Positions 1 to 7,456 of a stretch of 64,000 bases of DNA are shown in pieces (positions within the stretch are counted from its first letter, which is position 1; every line of letters starts with the position of its first letter). The position numbers and the translations under genes are program-made. Source of the DNA: Leeuwenhoekiella sp044542075. GTDB taxonomy: Bacteria; Bacteroidota; Bacteroidia; Flavobacteriales; Flavobacteriaceae. Under the pieces are notes generated by a model. That model made no database searches, was not told the DNA's origin, and worked only from the letters and a program-made list of their open reading frames with translations. The stretch spans positions 116,049-180,048 of the forward strand of contig NZ_JBITTU010000008.1 in NCBI RefSeq assembly GCF_044542075.1. Direction: 5' to 3'.

Positions 1-483
1 GATTAAACGCTCTGCAAAAGAAGGACTGTCAATCCATTTTAAAGCCCAGTCTGCTTTTTTCTTAATTGCAGGAAAGGTTTCGATAGCATTAAATAGCTGA
101 TCTTTTTCTTTTTCATCTTTAACATAGGTGTCAATAAGCAACGAGTACGTTTCAGAATGTATATTCTCCATCATAATCTGAAAGCCGTAGAAAAATTTAG
201 CTTCAGAATATTGTACTTCATTTACGAAGTTTTCTGCAAGGTTTTCATTTACGATACCGTCTGAAGCGGCAAAGAAAGCAAGTATGTGTTTTATAAAGTA
301 ACGCTCGTCTGCATTTAGCTTCGAGGTCCAGTCAGATAAATCTTGATGAAGATCTATCTCTTCTGCAGTCCAAAAACTCGCTTCAGATTTTTTGTACCAC
401 TCCCAGATATCAGGGTGTTGTATTGGAAAAATCACAAATCGATTTTTGTTTTCCTGTAAAATTGGCTCTACTGCATTACTCAT
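1..483 (-). CDS. nrdB: Ribonucleoside-diphosphate reductase small subunit (class I R2), 3' end cut by window edge
   Basis: The first 161 residues are readable from an ATG at 481-483 and run off the left edge. NrdB holds the di-metal/tyrosyl radical cofactor that starts reduction of ribonucleotides to deoxyribonucleotides in the cytoplasm, with NrdA. Visible are the first-shell ligand candidates Asp75 (in FFAASDGIVNENL), Glu106 and His109 (in MMENIHSETYS) and the radical Tyr113 four residues later. The wording is closer to eukaryotic-type R2 proteins than to E. coli R2, as is usual in Bacteroidota. The second ligand set lies outside the window. The partner nrdA should lie to the left. A doubled DnaA-box-like sequence lies about 100 bp upstream. 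Confidence 0.96.
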   Translation of the reverse strand, partial: MSNAVEPILQENKNRFVIFPIQHPDIWEWYKKSEASFWTAEEIDLHQDLSDWTSKLNADERYFIKHILAFFAASDGIVNENLAENFVNEVQYSEAKFFYGFQIMMENIHSETYSLLIDTYVKDEKEKDQLFNAIETFPAIKKKADWALKWIDSPSFAERLI

Positions 484-930
484 GTCCGTCTATTTTTTTA
501 GTGATTAAGTACCGATAATTAGGGACTAACAAAGATCAAAAAAAAAGAAGGGTTAAAGCCGAAAAAGGACTTGACGTTTTCAACAAAGTTTTCAACATTG
601 AGCATAAACAAGAATTTACCTACAACATGCTTTCCTTTAATGTAATTAATTGAATATAAGTATTTTAATCAATTATATAATACTTAGAAATATACTGTTT
701 ATTAACCTCTCAAAACCTCCTTAGCAGGTGCAATCACAGGCGTTTAAAAGTGTTTTAAACCCACCTTTTTTAAACTAAAAAGTTATTAGAAATTCAATAT
801 TATTATCAAGAAGGGAACTAAACTTTAACACTTAGAACTGTCATCACAGATTAAATGGTTCACTTGAGCTAACAAGAAATTTTTAACAGCCAAAATCTCG
901 AGTATTCCCATTTTAAGTGTTTTTAAAAAA
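484..930. other. Intergenic region of 447 bp, no gene seen
   Basis: The gap lies between the nrdB start and the stop of the HD-domain gene. It is AT-rich and has no open reading frame of convincing composition on either strand. On the nrdB strand the sequence GATCTTTG near 525-535 resembles a Bacteroidota -7 element (TAnnTTTG with one mismatch). The tandem box at 576-597 is the only other structure noticed. No tRNA or strong terminator hairpin was found. Confidence 0.5.
576..597 (-). promoter_or_regulatory. Tandem DnaA-box-like direct repeat upstream of nrdB
   Basis: GTTTTCAACA occurs twice with a 12 bp period (576-585 and 588-597), about 95-115 bp before the nrdB start. On the gene strand it reads TGTTGAAAAC twice. 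This is one mismatch from the relaxed DnaA box TGTGNAWAA. E. coli nrdAB is controlled by DnaA, so a similar role is possible. That is inference only. Confidence 0.35.
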
Positions 931-1680
931 TTATAAACTTCCCTCCCATTCTGCATAGAACTGGGTCAGAAAATCTTCCATAAACTCGTGCCGCTTAGCC
1001 GCTATTTTTTTTGCCGTTTCTGTATGCAAACGGTCTTTAAGAAGTAAAAGCTTCTCGTAGAAATGGTTAATGGTAGGCGCATCTGACTTCTTATATTCTT
1101 CTGGAGTCATATCTAGTTTTGGCGGTATAGCAGGATCATATAATTTTCGGTTCTTAAAGCCACCATAATTAAACGTTCGCGCTATCCCAATAGCTCCCAG
1201 TGCATCAAGACGGTCTGCATCCTGCACAATCTTAAGTTCTATACTGCTGTGTTTTGTTTTCCGGTTTCCGCCCTTAAACGAGATATTTTCAATAATAAGA
1301 ATCACAGCTTCGATAAGACTTTCTGCAGCTTGCTCAGCTTCAAGAAACTCCCGTGCAACCTGTGGTCCTACGCGCTCATCACCTTCGTGAAATTTTGAAT
1401 CTGCAATGTCATGAAGCAGAGCTCCTAAGGCAACAACCATAATATTAGACTTTTCGCCCTGTGCGATATGCAGCGCATTTTTATAAACACGTAAGGTATG
1501 AAACCAGTCGTGCCCACCTTCTGCATTTAAAAGTGTTGTTTTTACAAAGACACTGGTTTTCTCTATAAGTTCGATGTCTGATTTATGTAAATGTAAGAGT
1601 GCTTTCAATAAAAGGTGTTTTAAGTTAAGATCTGTGCTGTCGTATTTCTTTAAAGTCTGCCAGGACCACATCCTGTACAA
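931..1680 (-). CDS. HD-domain metal-dependent phosphohydrolase (YedJ/YpgQ-like)
   Basis: A 249-residue soluble protein of the HD superfamily. The metal-binding pattern is complete: His57-Asp58 in EGGHDWFHTLRV, a second HD in ALLHDIADS, and a later Asp in QDADRLDALGA. Family members hydrolyse nucleotides or related phosphoesters; the substrate here cannot be told. The ATG at 1680 makes the gene overlap the 3' end of the upstream acyltransferase by 56 bp. Homologues usually begin about 10 residues before the IEKTSVFVK segment, so a start at TTG 1606-1608 (225 aa) is an alternative. It is probably translationally coupled to the acyltransferase. Confidence 0.88.
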   Translation of the reverse strand: MYRMWSWQTLKKYDSTDLNLKHLLLKALLHLHKSDIELIEKTSVFVKTTLLNAEGGHDWFHTLRVYKNALHIAQGEKSNIMVVALGALLHDIADSKFHEGDERVGPQVAREFLEAEQAAESLIEAVILIIENISFKGGNRKTKHSSIELKIVQDADRLDALGAIGIARTFNYGGFKNRKLYDPAIPPKLDMTPEEYKKSDAPTINHFYEKLLLLKDRLHTETAKKIAAKRHEFMEDFLTQFYAEWEGSL

Positions 1681-2377
1681 TTTTCACTAATTCTTCAGGA
1701 TCGTGGTTTGCTACAAGAATTGGCGTATGAACGTGATGCCTTACGTGAACTCCTATATCTTGCGGAAAACCTCCCCAACGCATCAACTTCCACGAATTAT
1801 TAATGGTAACAGGCACTATTAAAGCTGTGGGCATAGATTTAAATAATGTTACTAAACCTCCTTTAGCGAACTCCTTTGGGACACCAGTTTTACTACGTGT
1901 ACCTTCCGGAAAAATCACAACAGATCTGTTTGTCGCATTCAATGTTTTAGTGAGATCCCGTATTGCAAGTATAGATTGCCTTTTATCTTTACGATCTATT
2001 AATGCTGAACCTCCTTTACGCAGGTTGTATGAGATACTAGGTATGCCGTGCCCCAGTTCTACTTTGCTAACAAACTTAGGATGAAGACGTCTCAAATACC
2101 AGATTATAGGCGGTATATCCCACTGTCCCTGATGATTTGCTACTATAATTATAGGCTGATCGCGTTTTATGACATGCTTATTATCAAAACTGAAACGGGT
2201 GCCTAGTAGATTAAGCGTACGCATAATCATAAAATTGAGGTAGTCTACACTCTTTTTATGCGCCTGATATCCTAAAAGATTATAGCATAACCATTGTATG
2301 GGATGAAAAATTACGATTACCAGGCCAAAAGCGAGATAGAAGATAATACTTAAGGGGTATGCTACTAGTTTTCTCAT
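1625..2377 (-). CDS. plsC: 1-acyl-sn-glycerol-3-phosphate acyltransferase family protein
   Basis: A 250-residue membrane-associated acyltransferase of the LPLAT family. It would add the second acyl chain to lysophosphatidate in phospholipid synthesis, or act on a related lysolipid. An N-terminal hydrophobic segment (about residues 8-35) is followed by the HX4D catalytic motif at 81-87 (NHQGQWD) and the glycerophosphate-binding FPEGTRS at 156-162, in the usual spacing. Length is normal for the family. The downstream HD gene overlaps its 3' end, which suggests one transcript. Confidence 0.9.
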   Translation of the reverse strand: MRKLVAYPLSIIFYLAFGLVIVIFHPIQWLCYNLLGYQAHKKSVDYLNFMIMRTLNLLGTRFSFDNKHVIKRDQPIIIVANHQGQWDIPPIIWYLRRLHPKFVSKVELGHGIPSISYNLRKGGSALIDRKDKRQSILAIRDLTKTLNATNRSVVIFPEGTRSKTGVPKEFAKGGLVTLFKSMPTALIVPVTINNSWKLMRWGGFPQDIGVHVRHHVHTPILVANHDPEELVKIVQDVVLADFKEIRQHRS

Positions 2378-2525
2378 CGTGCTAACATTGAAGGCAAAGA
2401 AAGGACTTCGCGCTAAACCTACAAATTTAAAGATAATGATTGTTTAAAATAAACACGATTAGCCTCAATTGAAAGTGAACTTATTTCTGGGGAGAAATCC
2501 CCTTACACGTCAAAATGTGCTCATG

Positions 2526-2533
2526 TATCTTCG
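2526..2533 (+). promoter_or_regulatory. Bacteroidota -7-like element (TATCTTCG)
   Basis: TATCTTCG is one base from the flavobacterial -7 consensus TAnnTTTG and lies 17 bp before the ATG at 2550. It would start transcription downstream of an upstream in-frame ATG at 2469, so it supports 2550 as the true start. No clear TTG was found at -33. Confidence 0.4.
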
Positions 2534-2549
2534 CTATCAAGAAATAGAA

Positions 2550-2912
2550 ATGAAAAGATCTCTTAAAATACGAATTACTGTTTTTCTGGTGCTTATGAAC
2601 TGTGTCGCCTTAAGCGTTAATTATTTTGGTATCTCACCAAAAATAAAGGCTACTGCAGAACATAAAACGGTTGAGATTTTTTTGTTTACAGATTCAGAGA
2701 TCGGCTTAAAGTCCCAGTTGCAACAAGTTGGGTATTTAGAGCATAAGTCTGATGGTTTCTGGCCTTTTGAAGCATTTTATGTAAATACTTCAGTAAGCGC
2801 TACAGATTACACCGGAAGATTCAGGGGCTTTTTTGCCGGCTTTGATTTTTCGGAATTTGTATTTTACAACAGTTTGCTTTTAGCCACCTTATTATTTCTT
2901 AGACTGTGGTGA
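2550..2912 (+). CDS. Small two-helix membrane or exported protein, unknown function
   Basis: About 120 residues from the chosen ATG. An ATG 81 bp further upstream is in frame, but the promoter-like element lies between the two. The N terminus (MKRSLKIRITVFLVLMNCVA) is a signal anchor, and the last 15 residues (FYNSLLLATLLFLRLW) form a second hydrophobic segment. The middle is polar and extracytoplasmic by this reading. The 3' end overlaps the convergent VTT-domain gene by 21 bp. I do not recognise the family. Flanking genes are unrelated. Confidence 0.6.
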   Translation: MKRSLKIRITVFLVLMNCVALSVNYFGISPKIKATAEHKTVEIFLFTDSEIGLKSQLQQVGYLEHKSDGFWPFEAFYVNTSVSATDYTGRFRGFFAGFDFSEFVFYNSLLLATLLFLRLW

Positions 2913-3605
2913 ATTATTGAGTTTTTTCTTACGGCATTTACTCCAATACACATACAAGCCAAATATCAAAAGACTTACTATAGAACCCCATAAAAGTCCG
3001 GTTTTCATACCTTCAGAGCGCTCTCCCATTATTGCAATAAAGAGTGTTAATGGCGCTACCCCAAGAAGTGTTGCGCTTATAAATCGCAGATAATTCATTT
3101 TTAATATTCCGCCTACAAAACTAATAGCATCGTTAGATAAAAACGGATTTAAGCGTGTAATTGCAATTGCCCAAAAGCCATAATCCTCAATAAAGTCTTC
3201 GAGCTTATCTTCGGTAGAAGATCCTATTAATTTATTAATTAACCGAGACCCTAATCGCTTCCCTAAAAGATATCCTACGCTAGAAGCGCAGCCTATAGCT
3301 ACAAAAACCAGTAGACTTCCCCAGACAGGCCCATAAGCAAGAATGCAAACAGCCATAAGTACTACAGAAGGGATTATAATTAAAAACATCTGGGCTATCA
3401 TTGCTACAATCAACACAACAGGTCCTATCCACCCAAAGGATGAAACCCACTTCTCAATACGCTGCTCATCGCCACTGGTTAAAATCTCCCAGGCCTTATT
3501 AAAAAAGGTTTGCACATCTGGGATAAAAAAGTAGGCCAGTACCAGACTTACAAACAGCAAGACCGAAACCAGTTTAGGTAGATTATTTGAGATAAATTTC
3601 TGCAT
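2892..3605 (-). CDS. TVP38/TMEM64 (VTT domain) family membrane protein
   Basis: A 237-residue polytopic inner-membrane protein. It has hydrophobic helices near residues 10-30, 55-85, 90-110, 160-185 and 195-220. The centre carries the VTT/SNARE-associated signature, including YLLGKRLGSR, the conserved Arg-Leu-Asn-Pro turn (ITRLNPFLSND) and a Gly-Gly before the next helix. The family is distantly related to DedA proteins and has been linked to lipid or small-molecule handling in membranes; no substrate can be given here. The C terminus is a Lys/Ser-rich cytoplasmic tail. Confidence 0.85.
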   Translation of the reverse strand: MQKFISNNLPKLVSVLLFVSLVLAYFFIPDVQTFFNKAWEILTSGDEQRIEKWVSSFGWIGPVVLIVAMIAQMFLIIIPSVVLMAVCILAYGPVWGSLLVFVAIGCASSVGYLLGKRLGSRLINKLIGSSTEDKLEDFIEDYGFWAIAITRLNPFLSNDAISFVGGILKMNYLRFISATLLGVAPLTLFIAIMGERSEGMKTGLLWGSIVSLLIFGLYVYWSKCRKKKLNNSPQSKK

Positions 3606-3619
3606 GATAACACTTTAGA

Positions 3620-3814
3620 CTAAGGCTCATAGACAAACAGCTCTTCTATGGTACATTTAAACACAGCTGCCAGCCTAAAAGCGGTAGGTAAACTTGGGTC
3701 AAATTTACCTTTTTCTATGGCATTAATCGTCTGCCGCGAGACTTCTATGCGGTTTGCTAAATCTTCCTGAGTGAGATTAAATGTGGCTCTTAAATTTTTG
3801 ATGTTGTTTTTCAT
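3620..3814 (-). CDS. XRE-family HTH transcriptional regulator
   Basis: A compact 64-residue protein made almost entirely of one Cro/C1-type helix-turn-helix (LTQEDLANRIEVSRQTINAIEKGK, about residues 15-38). It resembles the small regulators encoded next to DUF2178-like membrane proteins in many Firmicutes and Bacteroidota. Its start overlaps the stop of the upstream membrane protein by 4 bp (ATGA), so the two are translationally coupled. It is the obvious candidate to bind the paired palindromes at 4222-4277 and repress its own operon; this is inferred from position. Confidence 0.9.
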   Translation of the reverse strand: MKNNIKNLRATFNLTQEDLANRIEVSRQTINAIEKGKFDPSLPTAFRLAAVFKCTIEELFVYEP

Positions 3815-4200
3815 GAGTACTTTCGGCTATTAATGGCAGTACAAACTATATACGTCACCCCCATAAACAACACCAGGGTGCTAATCTCAGCATCAGAATT
3901 GAGTAAGCCGGTAGTATCTAATTGAGAATAGGCAAGACCTACCACAACGGTGAGCCCAAGGGTAAGCCCCATAGATTCTAATTGAATTTTACGTTGCAAC
4001 TCATCAGCCGCGTTTACAAATTTTCTATTAGCAAGCACCATACCTACTCCCACAGCCAGACTTAGTATAATGGCAATGCCCGTAAGCAGTGATGATTCCC
4101 ATAAATACACAGAGCCAAAGGTTACCAGGGCCGTGGTACACACCCAGGCTAATGCCCACATTAGAAGATACTTTTTTGAAAATTTCTGTTTTGATTTCAT
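3811..4200 (-). CDS. Four-helix membrane protein of an XRE/membrane-protein operon
   Basis: About 129 residues from ATG 4198-4200 (MKSKQKFSKKY). A longer reading to 4233 would begin at a GTG inside the operator and downstream of the -7 box, so I reject it. Four hydrophobic helices are arranged in two pairs, separated by a polar loop NRKFVNAADELQRKIQLES. This matches DUF2178-like proteins in layout. Its function is unknown; in this type of operon it may be the regulator's effector or sensor partner. The next gene downstream is the XRE regulator, overlapping by 4 bp. Confidence 0.75.
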   Translation of the reverse strand: MKSKQKFSKKYLLMWALAWVCTTALVTFGSVYLWESSLLTGIAIILSLAVGVGMVLANRKFVNAADELQRKIQLESMGLTLGLTVVVGLAYSQLDTTGLLNSDAEISTLVLFMGVTYIVCTAINSRKYS

Positions 4201-4221
4201 AATTGATTGGTTTTTGATTAA

Positions 4222-4239
4222 TGTAAAGTACACTTTACA
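4222..4239. promoter_or_regulatory. Operator palindrome 1 (TGTAAAGT-N2-ACTTTACA)
   Basis: Perfect 8-bp arms with a 2-bp centre. It lies just downstream of the -7 element, over the expected transcription start of the XRE operon. It shares its arms with operator 2 (TGTAAAG / CTTTACA). The likely ligand is the XRE protein encoded by the operon. Confidence 0.7.
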
Positions 4240-4269
4240 AATATAAACCTATTTTCAAATGTAAAGCAA
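4238..4269 (-). promoter_or_regulatory. Promoter of the XRE operon
   Basis: On the minus strand, TATATTTG (4238-4245) is a perfect TAnnTTTG -7 box, and TTG (4267-4269) lies 21 bp upstream as a -33 box. Both boxes touch the two operator palindromes, the layout expected of an autorepressed promoter. Confidence 0.6.
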
Positions 4270-4277
4270 GCTTTACA
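4260..4277. promoter_or_regulatory. Operator palindrome 2 (TGTAAAGC-N2-GCTTTACA)
   Basis: Perfect 8-bp arms around AA, with its start 38 bp from the start of operator 1. It covers the -33 TTG of the same promoter. The two copies differ only at the innermost arm base and the centre. Confidence 0.7.
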
Positions 4278-4456
4278 TTGAGAAGTTTATGAAAATCAAA
4301 TTTTTGAGGAAGTTATTGATAGGAGAGGTTGAGGCTAACTAAGTGTTAAAAAACAAAATGGATTAGAACAAAGAGGCCTTTTATTATCAGATTTTTTCTA
4401 CATCATTTTCTTTAATTCAGGATGAAAAGTTTAAATTTCAATAATGGACTTAAACA

Positions 4457-5437
4457 ATGATGGAAGAATTATTAGTAAAATATTTAAACCATTTCAAGAA
4501 GTTGAATAGAGGTTTTAATCCTGGCTTTGGCAAAGCTCCTCACAAGCCTATTCTTCTGATTTCTATCATAGATATTGCTGAAAGATGTCTATTAACTAGT
4601 AATAGATTTGACATTACTCCAGAACTGGTATTAAGATTTAAAGAATATTTTGCTGCTTTAGTTGAAACAGGGCATCACGATAATTTTGCCCTTCCTTTTT
4701 TCCACATGAAAAGTGAACCTTTTTATAGATTAATTCCTCGAATGGGTTTTGAAAGAACGTTTGATAAAATGAAAAGTGCAAAAAGCATTTACAAACTTAT
4801 TGAACTAGTTGCCTTTGCTGAAATTGACAAGGAATTATTTGAATTACTTCAAATACAGTCCTATAGAATTATAATGAAGAAATTTCTATTAGAGTCATAC
4901 TTTCCGGGACATACACTTGCTCTTCAAGCTAATAAACTAGGATATTTAGAAAACATAATAGAGCAAGAAATATTAAATGATTCAAGAGCTGAATACGTAT
5001 TAAAATTGAATAGTATTAAAGCTAAACTTGAAGAAACTAATTTTGAAGAGGAATTATTTGTTAGAGGAGGTGTATTCAAAAAAACAGTACCTAAGATATA
5101 TGACTATACATGTTGTATTTCAGGATTAAAAGTCATTTCCAATCATAATTTTCAGATGGTTGACGCCTGCCACATAATTCCTTTTAGTCAAAGTCAGGAT
5201 GATACTATAAGCAATGGCATATCCTTAAGCCCTACTTTGCATAGAGCATTTGATAGAGGTCTCATAACGATAGACTTAAAGTATAAAGTGCAAATCTCTT
5301 CTTCTATAAATGAATCTGAATCTACGAGAGAGCTTCTAGATCTTAGTGGATTTCCAATTAAATTGCCTAAATATGAAAAGCATCTACCTTCTGTTGAAGC
5401 TTTAGCTTGGCATAATCAAGAGGTTTTTCTAGGTTAG
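4457..5437 (+). CDS. HNH endonuclease, McrA/ScoMcrA-like (putative type IV restriction)
   Basis: A 326-residue protein with two parts. The N-terminal ~150 residues carry a GKAPHKPILLISII motif, like the HKP-containing domain of ScoMcrA-type proteins that reads modified (for example phosphorothioate) DNA. The C-terminal ~100 residues hold an HNH nuclease: DACHIIPFS, then NGISLSPTLHRAFDRGL, giving His, Asn and His in order. Such proteins cut foreign DNA that carries modified bases. No methyltransferase, Dnd gene or helicase is next to it, so it appears to act alone. It is AT-rich compared with neighbours and sits beside tRNA-Asn with a gene remnant between, which suggests acquisition. The substrate claim is inference. 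Confidence 0.78.
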   Translation: MMEELLVKYLNHFKKLNRGFNPGFGKAPHKPILLISIIDIAERCLLTSNRFDITPELVLRFKEYFAALVETGHHDNFALPFFHMKSEPFYRLIPRMGFERTFDKMKSAKSIYKLIELVAFAEIDKELFELLQIQSYRIIMKKFLLESYFPGHTLALQANKLGYLENIIEQEILNDSRAEYVLKLNSIKAKLEETNFEEELFVRGGVFKKTVPKIYDYTCCISGLKVISNHNFQMVDACHIIPFSQSQDDTISNGISLSPTLHRAFDRGLITIDLKYKVQISSSINESESTRELLDLSGFPIKLPKYEKHLPSVEALAWHNQEVFLG

Positions 5438-5591
5438 AAAATTTAAATTTCACTTAAAGCTTATTTAGCTTCCATTAAACTTAACCTCATTGCAATATTA
5501 GCCAACTCATAAGAAGAGCTACCTTTTTCTTCTGCTGTCTAATCTATTTTGAGATAAACGGTTGGATAAACCAAACCGCCTAAAAACAAAA
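5438..5591 (-). pseudogene. Possible 3' remnant of an unknown gene next to tRNA-Asn
   Basis: On the minus strand a short open frame ends at 5461-5463. Its last residues read SSSYELANIAMRLSLMEAK, with protein-like composition, but no start is visible: the frame is closed by stops about 25 codons upstream. It looks like the tail of a decayed gene between the HNH nuclease and the tRNA terminator. I do not recognise the parent. Confidence 0.25.
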
Positions 5592-5619
5592 AAGCCTCAA
5601 CTATAAATAGTTAAGGCTT
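5592..5619 (-). terminator. Rho-independent terminator of tRNA-Asn
   Basis: A 12-bp stem with one mismatch (AAGCCTCAACTA / TAGTTAAGGCTT), a TAAA loop and a T-rich run on the minus strand. It lies 7 bp after the tRNA 3' end. Confidence 0.8.
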
Positions 5620-5626
5620 AATTTTG

Positions 5627-5700
5627 CTCCCCCTCTTGGGCTCGAACCAAGGACCCTTTGATTAACAGTCAAATGCTCTAACCAACTGAGCTAAGGAGGA
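5627..5700 (-). tRNA. tRNA-Asn (anticodon GTT)
   Basis: A 74-nt cloverleaf on the minus strand. The acceptor TCCTCCT pairs with AGGGGGA (one T-G pair). The D arm contains AGCTCAGTTGGTTAGAGC, the anticodon loop is CTGTTAA with GTT, and the T arm is CTTGG-TTCGAGC-CCAAG. Discriminator is G and CCA is not encoded. A promoter and leader precede it. Confidence 0.95.
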
Positions 5701-5796
5701 ATTTATCTTTAAATTTTTAAGATCATCTATCAACATCGCAATGTTGAAGTTTGTTATGTCTTAAAGAACGTTTCGCTTATTTGCTTTAAGCGGATG

Positions 5797-5825
5797 CAAA
5801 TATACACAACTATTTAAACCCACAA
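5797..5825 (-). promoter_or_regulatory. Promoter of tRNA-Asn
   Basis: On the minus strand TTG (5823-5825), an 18-bp spacer and TATATTTG (5797-5804), a perfect -7 box. The roughly 90-nt leader before the tRNA contains short hairpins (for example CAACATcgcaATGTTG), likely removed during tRNA processing. Confidence 0.6.
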
Positions 5826-5872
5826 AACAATTTTTAAAAAACTTTTTTAAAGCGTTTTAAAAATTGTTTTTC
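5823..5872 (-). terminator. AT-rich inverted repeat, probable rseP terminator
   Basis: Arms AAAACAATTTTTAAAA and TTTTAAAAATTGTTTT lie right after the rseP stop codon. The repeat is long but AT-only, and it overlaps the -33 box of the tRNA promoter, so transcription of the two units may interact. Confidence 0.5.
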
Positions 5873-5877
5873 TAAGC

Positions 5878-7212
5878 TTATCCACCCGTGATCCAGCGAT
5901 ACACATCGTTTCCGTTAGCATATAATACTAAGGCAATTAGCAAGAAGAAACCTATCATTTGCGCATATTCTAAAAATTTGTCGCTAGGTTTTCTTCCGGT
6001 AATAATTTCATACAATAAAAACATTACATGCCCACCATCTAATGCCGGTATAGGCAAAATATTCATAAACGCCAGTATGATCGATATAAACGCGGTAGTT
6101 TCCCAAAATGACAACCAGTTCCATGTATCAGGGAAAAGGCCTGCAATCGCTCCAAAACCACCTACCTGAGAGGCTCCTTTAGAAGTAAACACATATTTAA
6201 ACTGAGTTACATAATCCCTCAATTTATCATACCCATAACCTACACCTCTGCTAATACTTTCTCCAATACCATATTCACGCTTACGACGCTCTGGCATTAA
6301 ATAGTCTTTATCTGCAAAGCCAAAGCCTACTCCTACCATTTTTTGATCACCCATAGGGATTTCAAATTTGCGTTCTACGCCATCACGAGAAACGGTAATG
6401 GTTGCGATACTATCTTTTTTAGCTTGTAGCGCATAACTCGCATCACTTTTATATTTTATGGGGTAATCATTTATTTTCAATAATTCATCGGTTCCCAGTA
6501 CTCCTGCTTGTTCTGCCCCTCCAAAAACCGAATCTAAATAGACCGGTGTACGCGGAAAGTTAACCCCAAACATCTCACCAGATTTAAACAACTGCATCCC
6601 AATATCATCAGGAAGGCTTAATTCTTCCTGACTTCCGTTTTCGTGAAGTACGGTAACTTTAGAAACATCACGCATCATTAACATTTGTGGAAACGCTAAC
6701 TGATCTTCTAATTCCTTACCATTTACAGCAAGTATTTTGTCTCCCTGTTCAAAGCCATACTGCTCCATCGTAGGAGTAAACCCAAAGCCATATTTTAAAT
6801 CTTCTGGTGTAGAATACTCATCCCCATAAGTTGCAATAATCATTATGTAGATAAAGAACCCCAGCACAATATTTACGGTAACTCCACCTATCATAACGAT
6901 GAGTCGCTGCCAGGCCGGCTTAGAACGAAACTCCCATTCTTTAGGTTCCTGAGCCATAGCCTCCTTATCCATACTCTCATCTATCATCCCGGCGATTTTT
7001 ACATAACCACCCAGAGGCAACCAGCCTATACCATAAACTGTTTCCCCTATTTGTTTTTTAAACAGGGCAAATTTGACATCAAAAAACAGGAAGAATTTCT
7101 CTACACGTATTTTAAATAGACGGGCCGGTATAAAATGACCAAACTCGTGAAGTACGATTAATATTGAAAGACTCAGAAAAAGCTGAGCACCTTTTACAAA
7201 AAATGGATCCAT
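5878..7212 (-). CDS. rseP: Site-2 intramembrane metalloprotease RseP (M50)
   Basis: A 444-residue inner-membrane zinc protease that cuts transmembrane segments, typically of anti-sigma factors in envelope-stress signalling. The zinc motif HEFGH is at 22-26 in the first helix and the third ligand motif LDG at 391-393. Between them lie a periplasmic region with two PDZ-like segments (around residues 130-220 and 220-300) and two further helices. Length and order match the family. No rpoE/anti-sigma gene is next to it. The gene is monocistronic here, with its own terminator and a tRNA downstream. Confidence 0.95.
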   Translation of the reverse strand: MDPFFVKGAQLFLSLSILIVLHEFGHFIPARLFKIRVEKFFLFFDVKFALFKKQIGETVYGIGWLPLGGYVKIAGMIDESMDKEAMAQEPKEWEFRSKPAWQRLIVMIGGVTVNIVLGFFIYIMIIATYGDEYSTPEDLKYGFGFTPTMEQYGFEQGDKILAVNGKELEDQLAFPQMLMMRDVSKVTVLHENGSQEELSLPDDIGMQLFKSGEMFGVNFPRTPVYLDSVFGGAEQAGVLGTDELLKINDYPIKYKSDASYALQAKKDSIATITVSRDGVERKFEIPMGDQKMVGVGFGFADKDYLMPERRKREYGIGESISRGVGYGYDKLRDYVTQFKYVFTSKGASQVGGFGAIAGLFPDTWNWLSFWETTAFISIILAFMNILPIPALDGGHVMFLLYEIITGRKPSDKFLEYAQMIGFFLLIALVLYANGNDVYRWITGG

Positions 7213-7408
7213 AAATTTTATATAACTAAAGGTGTCAATCTAATCACTTATTATAAGGAATAAAAGAAACCTCAAAAACTAAAAATACTATACAAATTAA
7301 AAGGCAATGGGCCTTAAAAAGTGCACAAAAGTAACCTTTTACATCCGCATACAAAAGTATTTACAGCGTGCTGCATCGGGCATTTAAAAAGTTAGCCTTA
7401 GAATACTT

Positions 7409-7438
7409 TTGTTAAGCGCGATTCGGGTTGTAATTTTG
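7409..7438 (+). promoter_or_regulatory. Promoter of the SCO1-like gene
   Basis: TTG (7409-7411), 19-bp spacer, TAATTTTG (7431-7438): a textbook Bacteroidota promoter. Transcription should begin near 7445, just before the ATG at 7457, and after the upstream TTG at 7409, which therefore cannot be the start. Confidence 0.75.
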
Positions 7439-7456
7439 CAATCTAAAACGCAGTTT

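Noticed and set aside
3620..4200. Toxin-antitoxin module for the XRE/membrane-protein pair
   Set aside because: The four-helix partner looks like DUF2178-type proteins found with small XRE regulators, not like a known membrane toxin. Nothing else supports a toxin.
4201..4233. GTG start at 4233 for the XRE-operon membrane protein
   Set aside because: The codon lies inside operator 1 and at or before the expected transcription start. ATG 4200 follows the promoter correctly.
7213..7408. Possible small gene between rseP and the SCO1-like gene
   Set aside because: No frame of convincing length or composition; the region holds only the SCO1 promoter and the rseP 5' region.
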